Assembly (NCBI GenBank): GCA_030647905.1
Contig: JAUSJA010000008.1
Span: 124,001 to 188,000 of the forward strand
Direction of reading: 5' to 3'
From: Gemmatimonadaceae bacterium
Lineage (GTDB): Bacteria > Gemmatimonadota > Gemmatimonadetes > Gemmatimonadales > Gemmatimonadaceae
DNA length: 64,000 nucleotides
The notes beneath the pieces were generated by a model. That model was not told the DNA's origin, ran no database searches, and was given only the letters and a program-made list of their open reading frames with translations. The stretch's first letter is position 1; each line of letters begins with the position of its first letter. Both the position numbers and the translations under genes were made by a program. Shown piece after piece: positions 63,639-64,000 of this stretch.

Positions 63639-63775
63639 TTTGCTACGTCCTCCAAGGTTTCAAGGAACAAGCAACCGTGTGCGCGAGGGGTCCGAATCGT
63701 CGAGAATGTATGGTACTACGCTGGTGTACGCAACGAGAACCTGCAAAAGGAAGAGAAGGAAGACACGAGGAAGGA

Positions 63776-64000
63776 TCAGGGGCAGATGAGATCCATCACA
63801 TCCTCCCGACGCACCTCGCCCAAGTAGTCCGACAGGTCCAGTCCTTCCAGCGCATTCGCGACGGCATCGCGCGAATAGGGAAGTCCGGTAAGTCGGCCCT
63901 CGAGCAGCTCGACGCTCTCCCGGCCCATGAAATCGCCGAAAATACGAATCGAGGCGATCCGGCCATCCCGCACATCTATTCGCAAGTCTATCTCGCCGGC
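63776..64000 (-). CDS. lplA: Lipoate-protein ligase A, C-terminal part
   Basis: Only the last 74 codons are in the window; the gene continues beyond position 64000. The sequence IDVRDGRIASIRIFGDFMGR followed by LEGRLTGLPYSRDAV and SDYLGEV matches the C-terminal accessory domain of lipoate-protein ligase, which binds lipoyl-AMP and the acceptor domain. The catalytic N-terminal domain is outside the window, so substrate and completeness cannot be judged. Confidence 0.75.
   Translation of the reverse strand, partial: AGEIDLRIDVRDGRIASIRIFGDFMGRESVELLEGRLTGLPYSRDAVANALEGLDLSDYLGEVRREDVMDLICP

Noticed and set aside
63639-63775. Small gene in the gap between lplA and the lipoprotein
   Set aside because: Only shadow frames are present; a weak minus-strand TTGCGT-N17-TACATT could be the lipoprotein promoter but is too poor to list.

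Overview
This window is a gene-dense, GC-rich bacterial chromosome segment dominated by conserved housekeeping genes. No insertion sequence, prophage or CRISPR array is visible. The organism is a diderm: it carries lpxH, a heptose-phosphate adenylyltransferase (rfaE2), an LptE-like lipoprotein and many lipobox or signal-peptide proteins. It also carries bshA (bacillithiol synthesis), a Bacteroidetes-type GlmU-like enzyme, a CIRCE/HrcA-controlled groESL operon, a selenocysteine system and many GTG/TTG start codons. My best guess is a member of the Gemmatimonadota. That is inference from gene content, not from a marker-gene comparison.

Layout. 0-3.5 kb: envelope and unknown genes (YdcF-like, DUF4126, a class A beta-lactamase-like serine hydrolase, an HIBADH-like dehydrogenase). 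3.6-7.3 kb: the pyrimidine operon pyrR-pyrB-pyrC plus a coiled-coil zinc-ribbon protein. 7.4-10.7 kb: rpsT on the minus strand with its own promoter and terminator, then an S2P-like protease, scpA, scpB and an RluB-type pseudouridine synthase. 10.8-16.4 kb: a MoxR/DUF58/BatD-like/BatA/BatB-BatC cluster. 16.4-22.4 kb: mutL, miaA, bshA, uppP, birA and coaX, nearly all overlapping. 22.6-24.7 kb: groES-groEL with promoter, CIRCE operator and terminator. 24.7-29.6 kb: a PLP decarboxylase lodged between what look like the 5' stumps of two other genes, then a minus-strand operon of roadblock protein, response regulator, mannose-1-phosphate guanylyltransferase and GlmU-like enzyme.

29.6-40.2 kb: a lipoprotein, serS, a histidine kinase, a PcrA/UvrD helicase and gatC-gatA-gatB. 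Facing them on the minus strand are a phospholipase C-like protein and two small envelope proteins. 40.4-53.2 kb: murA with Asp in place of the fosfomycin-target Cys, pgeF, the rimP-nusA-L7Ae-infB-rbfA-truB-ribF translation operon behind a leader terminator, then secD-secF-tatD. 53.2-54.8 kb: ridA, selD with an in-frame UGA at its catalytic position, and the selenocysteine tRNA gene immediately after it. 54.9-64 kb: murI, lpxH, a thioesterase, a HEAT-repeat/cyclophilin fusion, small envelope proteins, rfaE2, rph, rdgB, tRNA-Pro, a lipoprotein and the 3' end of a lipoate-protein ligase.

How the genes fit together. Most blocks are long co-directional runs in which stop and start codons overlap (ATGA, GTGA, TGATG), suggesting translational coupling. 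The strongest departures from the ordinary are the UGA-containing selD beside selC, the decarboxylase gene flanked by two gene stumps, the Cys-to-Asp MurA, and the terminator hairpin in the rimP-nusA-infB leader. No stretch longer than 300 bases lacks a gene.
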